Shown here: piece after piece, positions 50,819-59,043 of the stretch | How the letters are laid out: the number at the start of each line of letters is the position of its first letter | How positions within the stretch are numbered: position 1 is the first letter of the stretch | Source of the DNA: Treponema sp. UBA1793 | GTDB taxonomy: Bacteria > Spirochaetota > Spirochaetia > Treponematales > Treponemataceae | DNA: 59,043 nucleotides | Assembly (NCBI GenBank): GCA_002314445.1 | Contig: DCFX01000059.1 | Span: forward strand, 1-59,043 | Reading direction: 5' to 3' | The notes under the pieces: model-generated | Told to the model about the DNA's origin: nothing | The model's input: the letters and a program-made list of their open reading frames with translations, nothing else | Databases searched by the model: none | Made by a program: the position numbers and the translations under genes

Positions 50819-51649
50819 ATGGAAGGTTTTCAAAATGATATCCATCTTCATACGATTCAGCCATATCTTGTTCTGAAAACGGACAGTTTCTGTCAGCATC
50901 TTATGACGACATACGGTATCTCTCATTTTTTCAGCTGTCATATTGCGACTGAAAAACCCGTATTTCTTTCTCTCGTCCCGGACGGCTGCAGCAATATTAT
51001 TTTTGCATACAATAAAAGCGGACTGGCCTCAGAAGTATTCGGTTCTACAGTGGATCAGAAAATCATTTCCATTGAAAACGGGACAGACTATTTCGGCGTC
51101 AGATTCCTGCCGGGAGAAAATCCCTGTTTTACTAATCTGCCGGTAAAAGAGCTTATTAATAATAAAGTCCCGCTGGCTGATTTTCCCGAAATGAAGCAGC
51201 TTCATCATCTCATGTCCGACCAGCAGACATTCGACGGCCGTATGCTCACATTCTTAAACGGATATAAATTCTGTTTGAGCGCAACAAAAAAAAAGCAGCA
51301 TGAACTTTTCCGACAGATATGCCGCGTTATAAACAACAAAGAGGGCATGATTTCAATTTCAGAGCTCGAAAAGCTGACAGGATATTCCGCCAGATATATC
51401 AACTATGTTTTTGAATCAGAGGCGGGAATAAGTGCAAAACAATTCTGCCGCATCCTGAAACTCCAGAGCGTCATCAGCTGCATGAACTCCGGAAATGTAA
51501 GCAGCATGTCAAAAATTGCAGCTGACTACCATTTTTACGACCAGTCCCATTTTATTCATGACTTCGAAAATTTCACGGGAAAGGCTCCAAAAGAATATCT
51601 TGCAGAGGTAATACAGAAACAATACCGGAAATGCGTTATAGATGTATAA
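50819..51649 (+). CDS. AraC-family transcriptional regulator
   Basis: 276 residues. The C-terminal double HTH is at about 180-270: ISISELEKLTGYSARYINYV and MSKIAADYHFYDQSHFIHDF, ending with the family's GKAPKEY. The N-terminal part resembles the DUF6597/AraC-like sensing domain with HFFSCH and VPDGCSNIIF-type motifs and has no known ligand. GGGAGG precedes the ATG. Located right after the dehydrogenase operon, it is the best candidate regulator of the amino-compound locus. It converges on the M48 protease gene with three bases between. Confidence 0.92.
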   Translation: MEGFQNDIHLHTIQPYLVLKTDSFCQHLMTTYGISHFFSCHIATEKPVFLSLVPDGCSNIIFAYNKSGLASEVFGSTVDQKIISIENGTDYFGVRFLPGENPCFTNLPVKELINNKVPLADFPEMKQLHHLMSDQQTFDGRMLTFLNGYKFCLSATKKKQHELFRQICRVINNKEGMISISELEKLTGYSARYINYVFESEAGISAKQFCRILKLQSVISCMNSGNVSSMSKIAADYHFYDQSHFIHDFENFTGKAPKEYLAEVIQKQYRKCVIDV

Positions 51650-51652
51650 TGG

Positions 51653-52933
51653 TTACTCAACAGCACGTATCCGCTCCAATAAAGTCGGATGTGAATAATT
51701 GAATATACTGTATATCCGGGCAGGCTGGATTTCGCTTTTGTTTTCTTTATTAAGTTTTATAAGCGCAGTCGCAAGAGGCTGTCCCGAACCGCAAAGCTGA
51801 GCCGCAAACTGATCTGCGGCATATTCGTCTCTGCGGGAAAAAGCGTTCTCAATAACTTTTGCAAGAATTCCGTAGCCGCCGAATATTTCGGACAACAGGA
51901 ACAAACCTATGAACTTCATATGGGGAAACACCTGGTCCTCAACAGAAAATCCGAAACCCGTATATAACTGTTCCGTGCCGATAAAGAGGTTCACAATAAA
52001 CAACACTGCATACACAACGGGCACCATTATGCACAACCGTTTGACGATATGATGTTTTTTATAATGCCCGAGTTCATGTCCAAGCACAGCTCCGAGTTCA
52101 TCTACGGTAAGCTGGTTCACAAGCGTGTCGTAAAGTACAACCCTCTTGTTTTTGCCGAAACCCGTAAAATACGCATTTGAATGGTTGCTGCGTTTCGATG
52201 CATCCATAATAAATACTCCGCTGGCATTGAATCCCGTCTGTGTCAGATAATCAACAACACGCTCCCTGAGTCCGCCGTTTTCCAGGGGAGTAAATTTATT
52301 AAATAATGGTGCAACGAACCGCGGATAAATAAACGACACAAGCAGCGAAAAACAGACATACACGGTGCCTAACGCCCACCACCAGTTGTCTGCATGTTCC
52401 AGCAGTACTGTCATGACAGTTAATAAAAATGACGCGACAATCAGAGTAATAATAGTCGATTTTATTTTATCCTGCAGCCACAGTTTGAACGTAATTGTAG
52501 AAAATGAAAATCTTCTTTCAATGACAAATTCACTGTACAGTTCAAACGGCAGGGAGATACATGCAGCTGGGACAGCCGCACACAATGCAAACAGCAGGGT
52601 TGTGAAATAGGCATTTCCGGTCAAATCCCATAATGAATTGAACAGATACGGATAAAATCCGCTGAACAAAAGAAACACATCAAATGCTGCCGTTACGAGA
52701 TGTTCAGGGATAAATACCTTATACTTTGCGTTTTCATACGCACATGTTTTTTCCTGGTCACCGGCGGTAATAAATGCTGAAAGTTCCTGCGGAATTTCAT
52801 GTCCGTGTTTACGGCGGAATGAAAAATCGGCATATTCCAGCCACTGATTCAGCAAAACTGAAAAAATAACCCCAACACAATAGATGATGACAAAAACATT
52901 TGAAAACTGCATGGTATTACTATACCGTTTCAT
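51653..52933 (-). CDS. Ste24/CAAX-prenyl-protease-type M48 metalloprotease
   Basis: About 426 residues. Multispanning membrane zinc protease: HExxH as LGHELGHYKKHH, with a downstream Glu in EYAADQFA and AFSRRDEYAAD, and several hydrophobic helices in the first 350 residues, including the N-terminal FVIIYCVGVIFSVLLN. The GTG at 52936 directly precedes the ATG at 52933; either could initiate. TATAGT on the minus strand (about 52947-52952) may be its -10. Bacteria lack prenylated CAAX proteins, so its role is probably membrane-protein quality control. Stands alone. Confidence 0.92.
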   Translation of the reverse strand: MKRYSNTMQFSNVFVIIYCVGVIFSVLLNQWLEYADFSFRRKHGHEIPQELSAFITAGDQEKTCAYENAKYKVFIPEHLVTAAFDVFLLFSGFYPYLFNSLWDLTGNAYFTTLLFALCAAVPAACISLPFELYSEFVIERRFSFSTITFKLWLQDKIKSTIITLIVASFLLTVMTVLLEHADNWWWALGTVYVCFSLLVSFIYPRFVAPLFNKFTPLENGGLRERVVDYLTQTGFNASGVFIMDASKRSNHSNAYFTGFGKNKRVVLYDTLVNQLTVDELGAVLGHELGHYKKHHIVKRLCIMVPVVYAVLFIVNLFIGTEQLYTGFGFSVEDQVFPHMKFIGLFLLSEIFGGYGILAKVIENAFSRRDEYAADQFAAQLCGSGQPLATALIKLNKENKSEIQPARIYSIFNYSHPTLLERIRAVE

Positions 52934-52990
52934 CACCTGTAGTGAAAAGACTATAGGGCATCTTTAAAAACTGAAGTTTTCAGGGGTTCT

Positions 52991-54493
52991 CTATAACACT
53001 TTTTTCCCGCCAATAAATAATTCACGCACTTTCCCGGTAAGCATCGTACCGTCAAAAGGTGTCGCCTTTCCCTTGCTTTTAAATTTCGTGCTGTCTACCG
53101 TCCATCTCTCTTCCGGATCGGTAAGCACCAGATCGGCGTCATAGCCGGCTGTAAGCTGTCCTTTGTTAAGATGCAGAATACGAGCGGGATTTGCAGACAT
53201 CAGCTGCGACAATCTCTTTGCGCCGAGCTGCCCGCCTTCGACAAGAATCGTATTGCATACTGCATATGCAGTCTCAAACCCGGTAAAACCGGGCGCACCG
53301 CCAGCTTTGTCTTCAAGTGTGTGAGGTGCATGATCGGTGGAAATAACATCCACCGTACCGTCTCGTAATCCCTCAAGCAGCACGACCCTGTCGTCCTCGC
53401 TTCTGAGAGGCGGATTAACAAGTGCGCGGATAAACGGTTCGTCTGTACCGCATAAAGCAAGATGATGGGGAGTTACTTCACAGGTAACATGGAATGACTC
53501 TTCTGCACGAGGTGCAGGTGTATACCGCGTTCCGTCTATTGACGCATCATACGCCGCATCAGCTTCGTCTGCTGCATAATCAGCTTCTTCATCTCGGATG
53601 TTATCTTTTGCCGCGCGTACTGCATCCATAGCGGCAGCCGTACTCACATGCGCTATATGAACATGGCATCCTGCTTCACGGGCAAGTGCTATATTGCGTA
53701 CTGTAGCCGTATTTTCCGCAACCGCAAGCAGATCGTTCGCCTGCGTAAGAAGCATCTCTATCTTATCAAGCACAATGTCAGGAATGTCGTCTTCATCGGC
53801 CGAGCCGCCCCATGCAGTCAGGTGATACGCTTCCATTGTCTTCAGCGCTTCCTGCCGGTACGGCTTCGCTGCAGCCGCAAGAGAAGGGTCTTCGCAGTGG
53901 CAGCCTACTATAAGGCCGAGTTTTGCAGCTTTGCGCATTGCGTTCAGCATGACGGCCGCGCTTTCGACTTCATGCCCGTCTTCCGTAATAAGGGGAATCC
54001 TCAAAGGATCAAGAAGATCGAGGTGACTTATATCCGATCCGCCGAAGTCCTTTGTAATGCTCACCGACTGAATAAGATTCGTCAGCCTGAAAGAAGACGC
54101 TTCGCCGTCAATACCAAGCGCCATGTCGCGTGACGAAATTACCGGTGTTGTATTGGGCATAGCAACAATAGAACCGAAACCGCCGGCTGCCGCCGCATGA
54201 AGGCCTGTATTCAAATCTTCCTTCTGCGTCTGCCCCGGATAACGCAAATGGGCATGCATGTCGATAAACGCGGGCGTAAGAGTCAGTCCGCCCGCATCAT
54301 GATATTCTATCGCACAGTTTCCGTATCCGTCCTCCGCGAGAACGGAAAGAGCAAGCGATTCGACAGTCTTCCGGTTTGTAAAATAGCCGGTGTATACTGC
54401 CCTTATTTTGTCATCAATGGCAAGAACTGCACCCGGAGTATCAATCGATTCATCAACAAGTCGTGCATTATAAATAAGCAGAGCGCGTATCAT
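52991..54493 (-). CDS. pyrC: Dihydroorotase PyrC with an acidic insertion
   Basis: 500 residues; the usual length is about 430. Cyclises carbamoyl-aspartate to dihydroorotate. Zinc motif DMHAHLRYPGQ (78-88), AMPNTTP, HVHIAHVST (277-285), VTPHHLAL and STDHAP with the catalytic Asp. Extra sequence: an Asp/Glu/Ala/Tyr-rich stretch at about 297-333 between the HVST and TPHH motifs, and additional residues near 40-68. Start overlaps the pyrI stop (ATGA). Third gene of pyrB-pyrI-pyrC. Confidence 0.94.
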   Translation of the reverse strand: MIRALLIYNARLVDESIDTPGAVLAIDDKIRAVYTGYFTNRKTVESLALSVLAEDGYGNCAIEYHDAGGLTLTPAFIDMHAHLRYPGQTQKEDLNTGLHAAAAGGFGSIVAMPNTTPVISSRDMALGIDGEASSFRLTNLIQSVSITKDFGGSDISHLDLLDPLRIPLITEDGHEVESAAVMLNAMRKAAKLGLIVGCHCEDPSLAAAAKPYRQEALKTMEAYHLTAWGGSADEDDIPDIVLDKIEMLLTQANDLLAVAENTATVRNIALAREAGCHVHIAHVSTAAAMDAVRAAKDNIRDEEADYAADEADAAYDASIDGTRYTPAPRAEESFHVTCEVTPHHLALCGTDEPFIRALVNPPLRSEDDRVVLLEGLRDGTVDVISTDHAPHTLEDKAGGAPGFTGFETAYAVCNTILVEGGQLGAKRLSQLMSANPARILHLNKGQLTAGYDADLVLTDPEERWTVDSTKFKSKGKATPFDGTMLTGKVRELFIGGKKVL

Positions 54494-54942
54494 GTCCTTG
54501 TCTCCACGGGATTGCCGCCCTCACCTGCAATATAAAGCGCGTCGCAGTATTCGCAGCGGTACAGGCCTTTCTCTTTATCAACAAGAAGGAATGTGGAAGG
54601 AACATAATGCTCTGTCGCCGTTATGCATCGCGGATTTTTACAATGAAAAACGTTCTGTACGCGTGTCGGCAGTTCCATGTTTATTTTCCGCACAATCGTC
54701 TCATCCTTAATAATATTAACGCAGATGTTCGGATCGATAAAGCCAAGGACGGAAAAATCTATATCGATAATATTATCAACTTTAATAATATCCTTTTTTC
54801 CGGTTTTCCGGGAAGGAACGTTCATAATCAGAGCCGCCGTAAAAGGAGCTTTGTCGAGTCCCAGCCACTGGAATATTCTCCAGCCGCAGCCGGCACGGAT
54901 ATGATCAATAACAAGACCGTTTTTAATAGTATCTACGTTCAT
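54490..54942 (-). CDS. pyrI: Aspartate carbamoyltransferase regulatory subunit PyrI
   Basis: 150 residues. Allosteric nucleotide-binding N-terminal part and C-terminal zinc domain with CKNPRC and CEYC (C-x4-C, C-x2-C). The start at 54942 (MNVDTIKNGLVIDHI) follows ACAGGAG; a frame from 54969 runs into pyrB and is rejected. Forms the holoenzyme with PyrB and provides CTP inhibition. Located between pyrB (17 bp gap) and pyrC (overlap). Confidence 0.95.
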   Translation of the reverse strand: MNVDTIKNGLVIDHIRAGCGWRIFQWLGLDKAPFTAALIMNVPSRKTGKKDIIKVDNIIDIDFSVLGFIDPNICVNIIKDETIVRKINMELPTRVQNVFHCKNPRCITATEHYVPSTFLLVDKEKGLYRCEYCDALYIAGEGGNPVETRT

Positions 54943-54959
54943 ACACACTCCTGTTCTAA

Positions 54960-55883
54960 TTACAGACATCCGGTAATTTTTGAAATCAGCGCCATACGCG
55001 CGTACATACCGTATTTCACCTGCTTAAAATATGCAGCGCGGGGATCTTCATCAACTTCAGGCGCAATCTCATTCACACGCGGAAGAGGATGAAGCACTAT
55101 CATATCTTTTCGGGCAAGTTTCATTTTATTCTTATCAAGAATGTAGCTGTCCTTGAGCCGGATATAATCCTGCTCGTTGAAAAACCTTTCTTTCTGCACG
55201 CGGGTCATATACAGGATATCGACCTGATCGATAACATCCTCAAGACGGGTTGCCGTTTCGTACGGGACACCGGCCGGTATAAGAACGTTTTCCATGATAT
55301 ATTCCGGAATTGTTAATTCCGGCGGACTTATGAAAATGAATTTGCTGTCTTTATATCTGCACATTGCCTGAACAAGACTGTGCACCGTACGTCCGAATTT
55401 CAAGTCGCCGCAGAAACCTATGGTATGTCCCTCGAATCCTCCGCGCAGCTGCCTTATCGTTACAAGGTCGGTAAGCGTCTGCGTCGGATGAAAATGCCCC
55501 CCATCCCCTGCGTTGATGACGGGGCAGTCAGAATATTCACTCGCGAGCAGCGACGCACCTTCTTTCGGAGTCCTCATTGCGATTATGTCGACATACGACG
55601 AAACCACGCGGATTGTATCTGCAAGAGTCTCGCCCTTCGATGCAGAACTGCTCTGTGCATCGGCAAATCCCTCAACGGAACCTCCCAGATGAAGCATTGC
55701 AGCTTCAAAGGAAAGCCGCGTTCTGGTGCTCGGCTCAAAAAAAAGTGTCGCGAGAATTTTCCCGCGACACACGTCCTGAAAAGCAACTGGATCAACAATC
55801 ATTTGTTCTGCAAGCGAACAAATTTCATCGATTTCCTCTACTGAAAGGTCATCCGGTTCAATAAGGTGACGTCCTTTTAACAT
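54960..55883 (-). CDS. pyrB: Aspartate carbamoyltransferase catalytic subunit PyrB
   Basis: 307 residues. Carbamoyl-phosphate motif FFEPSTRTRLSFE near residue 48-60, then SSASKGETLADT and HPLPRVNEI near the end. The start at 55883 (MLKGRHLIEP) has GGAGG eight bases upstream; the frame extends to 55919 without support. First gene of the pyrimidine operon, divergent from the phosphohexomutase. Confidence 0.96.
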   Translation of the reverse strand: MLKGRHLIEPDDLSVEEIDEICSLAEQMIVDPVAFQDVCRGKILATLFFEPSTRTRLSFEAAMLHLGGSVEGFADAQSSSASKGETLADTIRVVSSYVDIIAMRTPKEGASLLASEYSDCPVINAGDGGHFHPTQTLTDLVTIRQLRGGFEGHTIGFCGDLKFGRTVHSLVQAMCRYKDSKFIFISPPELTIPEYIMENVLIPAGVPYETATRLEDVIDQVDILYMTRVQKERFFNEQDYIRLKDSYILDKNKMKLARKDMIVLHPLPRVNEIAPEVDEDPRAAYFKQVKYGMYARMALISKITGCL

Positions 55884-55985
55884 GTCATAGTCCTCCAGGC
55901 ATTTTTGCGAGTATATCACAAATGCATATAGCTGTAAATCACCAGTATAAATGACAATAACGCCTCATTGGTATATAATGACTGC

Positions 55986-57497
55986 ATGACAGATTCAGAT
56001 ATAATGAAATTGCAGAACGGCAGCGACATCCGGGGAGTTGCCGTAGAGGGAGTTGCGGACGAGCGCGTCAATCTCACTGAAGATTCGTGCAACCGCATCG
56101 GGCAGGCTTTCGCGTTATGGCTTGCCGCAAAAACAGGAAAACCGGCAGATACGCTTGCAATCGGCGTCGGACGCGATGCCCGCATTTCGGGACCGGCATT
56201 GGGCACAGCTGTCGCACAGGGGCTTACTGCCCGCGGCGTTACGGCAGTCGACTGCAAACTTGCAACGACGCCAGCCATGTTCATGTCGATTGTATTTCCT
56301 GAAACGAAGTACGACGGTGCAGTCATGATAACTGCCAGCCACCTTCCTTTTAACCGCAACGGTATAAAATTTTTTAACAGGGACGGCGGTCTTGAACATG
56401 AAGATATAACGGCGATACTTGAGCAGGCGTGCAGACTGCGGAGCGTACAGGCTGATATTTCAAAATGCACAACAATTGATCTGCTTTCTCTCTATGCAGA
56501 TCATCTGAAAAAAACAATATGCTCCGGGCTGGATGCAGATGAAGGAAGCCGCCCCCTTGAAGGATTGAAAATCGTCGTAGATGCGGGAAACGGAGACGCA
56601 GGATTTTTCGTAAGCAGCATACTGAATCCGCTCGGCGCCGATACCAGCGGAAGCCAGTTTCTTGAACCGGACGGTATGTTCCCGAACCACATTCCGAATC
56701 CCGAAAACAGGGCGGCAATGGAAGCGGTCCGCAGTGCAACTGTAAATAATCATGCGGATCTCGGGCTTATCTTCGACACGGATGTCGACAGGATGTCTGC
56801 CGTCCTGCATACAGGAGCGGAAGTAAACCGCGATGCCATCATCGCAATGATTTCCGCAATTCTTGCACCGTCGTATCCGGGCGGAACTATCGTTACGGAT
56901 TCGGTCACGTCAGACCGTCTTACGGATTTTCTGCAGAACGTTCTCGGTATGAAGCATTTAAGATATATGCGCGGGTATAAAAACGTCATCGACAAATGCA
57001 GGGAGCTTAATGCAGAAGGAATTATTTCTCCGCTTGCGATGGAAACATCGGGTCACGGTGCGTTGAAAGACAACTACTATCTCGACGACGGAGCCTTTCT
57101 CGCCGTAAAATTAATAATCGCGGTCGCACAGGCCGCAAAGCAGGGAACGACGATAGACAGCCTTATAGCAAAGCTGCCGCCGCTCGTTGAAGAGGTTGAA
57201 TACCGGTTCAAAATAAACACGGAAGAATTTAAATCGTACGGCAGCAATATACTGGCGGAATTCAAAAAACGGGCCGAAGCGGCCGGATACGACATGCCGG
57301 AATCATATGAAGGAATCCGCATCTCGTTCCACAACAGCGATATTCAGGGCTGGATGCTGCTCCGTATGAGTCTGCACGATCCTGTCATGCCGCTTAATAT
57401 TGAAGGCGGACGCAGAGGGGATCTTGCGAAAATCAGGAGCATAGCGCAGGATCTGCTCAAAGGATTCGACAAGCTCGATATGTCCTGCCTCAAATAA
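55986..57497 (+). CDS. Phosphohexomutase (phosphomannomutase/phosphoglucomutase)
   Basis: 503 residues. N-terminal NGSDIRG; active-site phosphoserine loop MITASHLPFNRNG with Ser118; metal loop DTDVDR from Asp264; sugar-binding METSGHGA; and the C-terminal phosphate-binding GRRGDLAKIR. Interconverts hexose 1- and 6-phosphates, linking the galactose pathway of the window to glycolysis. No clear ribosome binding site; 56004 (MKLQNG) is an alternative start. Its stop abuts the stop of the convergent HD gene with no bases between. Confidence 0.92.
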   Translation: MTDSDIMKLQNGSDIRGVAVEGVADERVNLTEDSCNRIGQAFALWLAAKTGKPADTLAIGVGRDARISGPALGTAVAQGLTARGVTAVDCKLATTPAMFMSIVFPETKYDGAVMITASHLPFNRNGIKFFNRDGGLEHEDITAILEQACRLRSVQADISKCTTIDLLSLYADHLKKTICSGLDADEGSRPLEGLKIVVDAGNGDAGFFVSSILNPLGADTSGSQFLEPDGMFPNHIPNPENRAAMEAVRSATVNNHADLGLIFDTDVDRMSAVLHTGAEVNRDAIIAMISAILAPSYPGGTIVTDSVTSDRLTDFLQNVLGMKHLRYMRGYKNVIDKCRELNAEGIISPLAMETSGHGALKDNYYLDDGAFLAVKLIIAVAQAAKQGTTIDSLIAKLPPLVEEVEYRFKINTEEFKSYGSNILAEFKKRAEAAGYDMPESYEGIRISFHNSDIQGWMLLRMSLHDPVMPLNIEGGRRGDLAKIRSIAQDLLKGFDKLDMSCLK

Positions 57498-58610
57498 TTA
57501 CGCTAACTTTACGCACCCGTACGGAGTATCGGTATATGAAAGAAAGTCGCTGATAATCCGTGCGGCGCTGGGAGAAACATCGCTGAGACGGCGGGCGGAA
57601 AACAGCCCGTCGTCTTTTTTCCCTTTTTCAGCAACGAGCGGATTTATGTACCGCTGTTTCACTTTAAGCGATACGCAGAAATGCGAGGGAAGCGGTTTTT
57701 CTGTATGCTCAATGTGTATCATCGTACGGAATGTACGGTAATAACGTGAAAAAATATCATCTGCTGTATATGAGTCGAATCTTTTAATTATATCCCGTTC
57801 ACTGAGTTCATAACATTCCTGTTCGTTCAGAATACCGGTTTTTACCGCCTGATTAATAATTTCAGCAAGCAGCTGCATGGTGAGCTTATTTTCATTAAGC
57901 TGCAGTATATGACCGATACTGCAGAATTTCCGGCAGTATTCCTCCGCACGCTCCCTGCTGCGGAACCCCGGTTCCGGATTATTATTTTCATTACGGCACA
58001 AGACAATATCGCCGTATACGTCCGCAATCTCTTCAAGAGTCCAGCTTCCATCCAGCACCATACCGGACGGAAACATGTACTCAAGGCGGTCCGCGGAAAG
58101 CTGCGGGACTTCATTGTCCGCGACGGGATACCGGTGATAATCTGCTGCATCGTCCGCTGTAAGTCCGTCTTCTGCCAGAAGCGCGCCAAGCGCCTTATCA
58201 GTTTTTACCATGTGCGCATTTTCATTCTCGGTGCTCATCTGCGTAAGTGCATCGCCGTTTCTAAAGTCAACCACATGACTGAATACCGGTGTGGAAACAT
58301 CGTGCAGCAGTCCCGCAAGGGTCTGAGCTTTGTCGTGCGTAAAATGCCAGATAATCAATGCAACGCCCGTACTGTGATCAAGCCGTGAATAATAAAAACG
58401 GTTCCGGTACAGCGGCGTCCAGTCAGTTCCGCAAAGCAGCCCTATTCCAGACAACCGTTTCAGCAGCGGCAGCGTCAGGTATCTTGTAAGAAATGAAGGA
58501 AAATCCTGAGAAAGAATAGTATGATATGCTGCGATTGAAGGATTGGAAACGACCGGATACTTTTCAAGCATTACATTCCACGTAAGTGTATCAAATTGAT
58601 TTTCTGACAT
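57498..58610 (-). CDS. HD-domain phosphohydrolase-like protein
   Basis: 370 residues. His ligands appear in LDHSTGV, the HD doublet in GLLHDVSTPVFSH, and a downstream Asp in LSADRLEYMFPSG, giving the H...HD...D metal site of the HD superfamily; the arrangement resembles dGTPase-like proteins. Substrate unknown (nucleotide or nucleic acid). Single gene, convergent with the phosphohexomutase and ending on the adjacent base. Confidence 0.82.
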   Translation of the reverse strand: MSENQFDTLTWNVMLEKYPVVSNPSIAAYHTILSQDFPSFLTRYLTLPLLKRLSGIGLLCGTDWTPLYRNRFYYSRLDHSTGVALIIWHFTHDKAQTLAGLLHDVSTPVFSHVVDFRNGDALTQMSTENENAHMVKTDKALGALLAEDGLTADDAADYHRYPVADNEVPQLSADRLEYMFPSGMVLDGSWTLEEIADVYGDIVLCRNENNNPEPGFRSRERAEEYCRKFCSIGHILQLNENKLTMQLLAEIINQAVKTGILNEQECYELSERDIIKRFDSYTADDIFSRYYRTFRTMIHIEHTEKPLPSHFCVSLKVKQRYINPLVAEKGKKDDGLFSARRLSDVSPSAARIISDFLSYTDTPYGCVKLA

Positions 58611-58659
58611 GAACGAAGTCTATCACAGTCTGCAGAAATTTACAGCATCTTTAAAAACA

Positions 58660-58695
58660 AAACAAGCCTGTTCAATCTCTGATACAGGCTTGTTT
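58660..58695 (-). terminator. Terminator of the SPFH gene
   Basis: AAACAAGCCTG (58660-58670) / CAGGCTTGTTT (58685-58695), 14-nt loop, followed on the minus strand by TTGTTTTTAAAG. Confidence 0.85.
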
Positions 58696-58713
58696 CCATC
58701 TCAAAAACGGCGG

Positions 58714-59043
58714 TTACTTTTTCGCGGCCGCGGGTTTTGTATCTTTTGCAATTTCAGTAATACTTGTAACTATACCTGCCAGGTTCTGGATGTCTGACGG
58801 GATGATGATTTTCGTTGCCTGTCCGTTTGCAACTTTCTCAAATGTCTCCAGGCTGCGCAGTCTGATAAGAGCCTCGTCGGCCGCAACATCTTTTATCATC
58901 TGAAGTCCCTGTGCTGTTGCTTTCTGCACGGTGATGATTGCCTGTGCCTCGCCTTCCGATTTTCTGATTGCAGATTCCTTCTGCGCTTCCGCTGCAAGGA
59001 TAACAGACTGCTTCTGTCCTTCCGCGACGAGAATGGCGCTCTG
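58714..59043 (-). CDS. SPFH/band-7 (stomatin/paraslipin-type) protein, 5'-truncated by the window edge
   Basis: The frame stays open to the right edge. The visible 109 residues are the C-terminal part: a coiled-coil with repeated Ala/Glu/Gln/Lys (EGQKQSVILAAEAQKESAIR, SEGEAQAI), then the C-terminal segment with IIIPSDIQNL and GIVTSITEI and an Ala/Lys tail. This is typical of stomatin-like proteins that form membrane rings next to NfeD proteases. An NfeD gene, if present, would lie outside the window. Confidence 0.85.
   Translation of the reverse strand, partial: QSAILVAEGQKQSVILAAEAQKESAIRKSEGEAQAIITVQKATAQGLQMIKDVAADEALIRLRSLETFEKVANGQATKIIIPSDIQNLAGIVTSITEIAKDTKPAAAKK

Noticed and set aside
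1..59043. CRISPR arrays, insertion sequences, integrases, retron-like or toxin-antitoxin loci
   Set aside because: No regularly spaced repeats, transposase, integrase, reverse transcriptase or toxin motifs were seen in any translated frame.

Overview
The window looks like a chromosomal segment of a spirochaete, most likely a Treponema-type organism. This is inference from gene content, not a database match. Supporting signs are many lipoprotein or Sec-exported ABC binding proteins, an MglB very close to the galactose-binding family, FAD-dependent thymidylate synthase ThyX, split coaB and coaC with a type III pantothenate kinase, and a compact tRNA-Ser/SRP RNA block. No transposase, prophage gene, CRISPR array or rRNA was seen. 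Both edges cut genes: metK lacks its 5' end on the left, and an SPFH/band-7 gene lacks its 5' end on the right.

Layout. 1-10.6 kb is housekeeping: metK, nth, an mscS channel, a protease-less FtsH-like ATPase, a tight coenzyme A operon (panB-panC-coaC-coaB-coaX), and a three-gene unit of two membrane proteins plus an M20 metallopeptidase. 10.6-13.3 kb holds a small XRE regulator and a NarL-type two-component pair. 13.3-28.8 kb is a galactoside island: a CUT1 sugar importer without its own ATPase, a GH2 beta-galactosidase transcribed divergently from it, then (minus strand) a ROK regulator and mglB-mglA-mglC-galM-melA plus a second GH4 enzyme. Together these would import galactosides and galactose, cleave alpha- and beta-linkages and feed galactose to metabolism. 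28.9-31.5 kb has thyX, a DUF308 membrane protein, four serine tRNAs that cover all six serine codons, one tRNA-Arg, the SRP RNA, and an unexplained GC-rich structured stretch.

31.5-51.6 kb is the most unusual part: about 20 kb that looks devoted to uptake and oxidation of nitrogen compounds. A nine-gene minus-strand operon encodes a nitrilase-superfamily amidase, a complete dipeptide-type ABC importer, two paralogous YtcJ-type amidohydrolases and a protein of three fused RidA-like domains. Divergent from it is a polar amino-acid ABC importer with a cytidylate-kinase-like protein. Next come an ornithine-cyclodeaminase-family protein, a four-gene FAD/Fe-S amino-acid (HcnABC/LhpBEF-like) dehydrogenase, and an AraC regulator. 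Three of these transcription units begin with an intrinsic-terminator-like hairpin between promoter region and start codon; such hairpins cannot easily be explained as terminators of upstream genes.

51.6-59.0 kb returns to housekeeping: a Ste24-type M48 protease, pyrB-pyrI-pyrC, a phosphohexomutase, an HD-domain protein and the SPFH protein.
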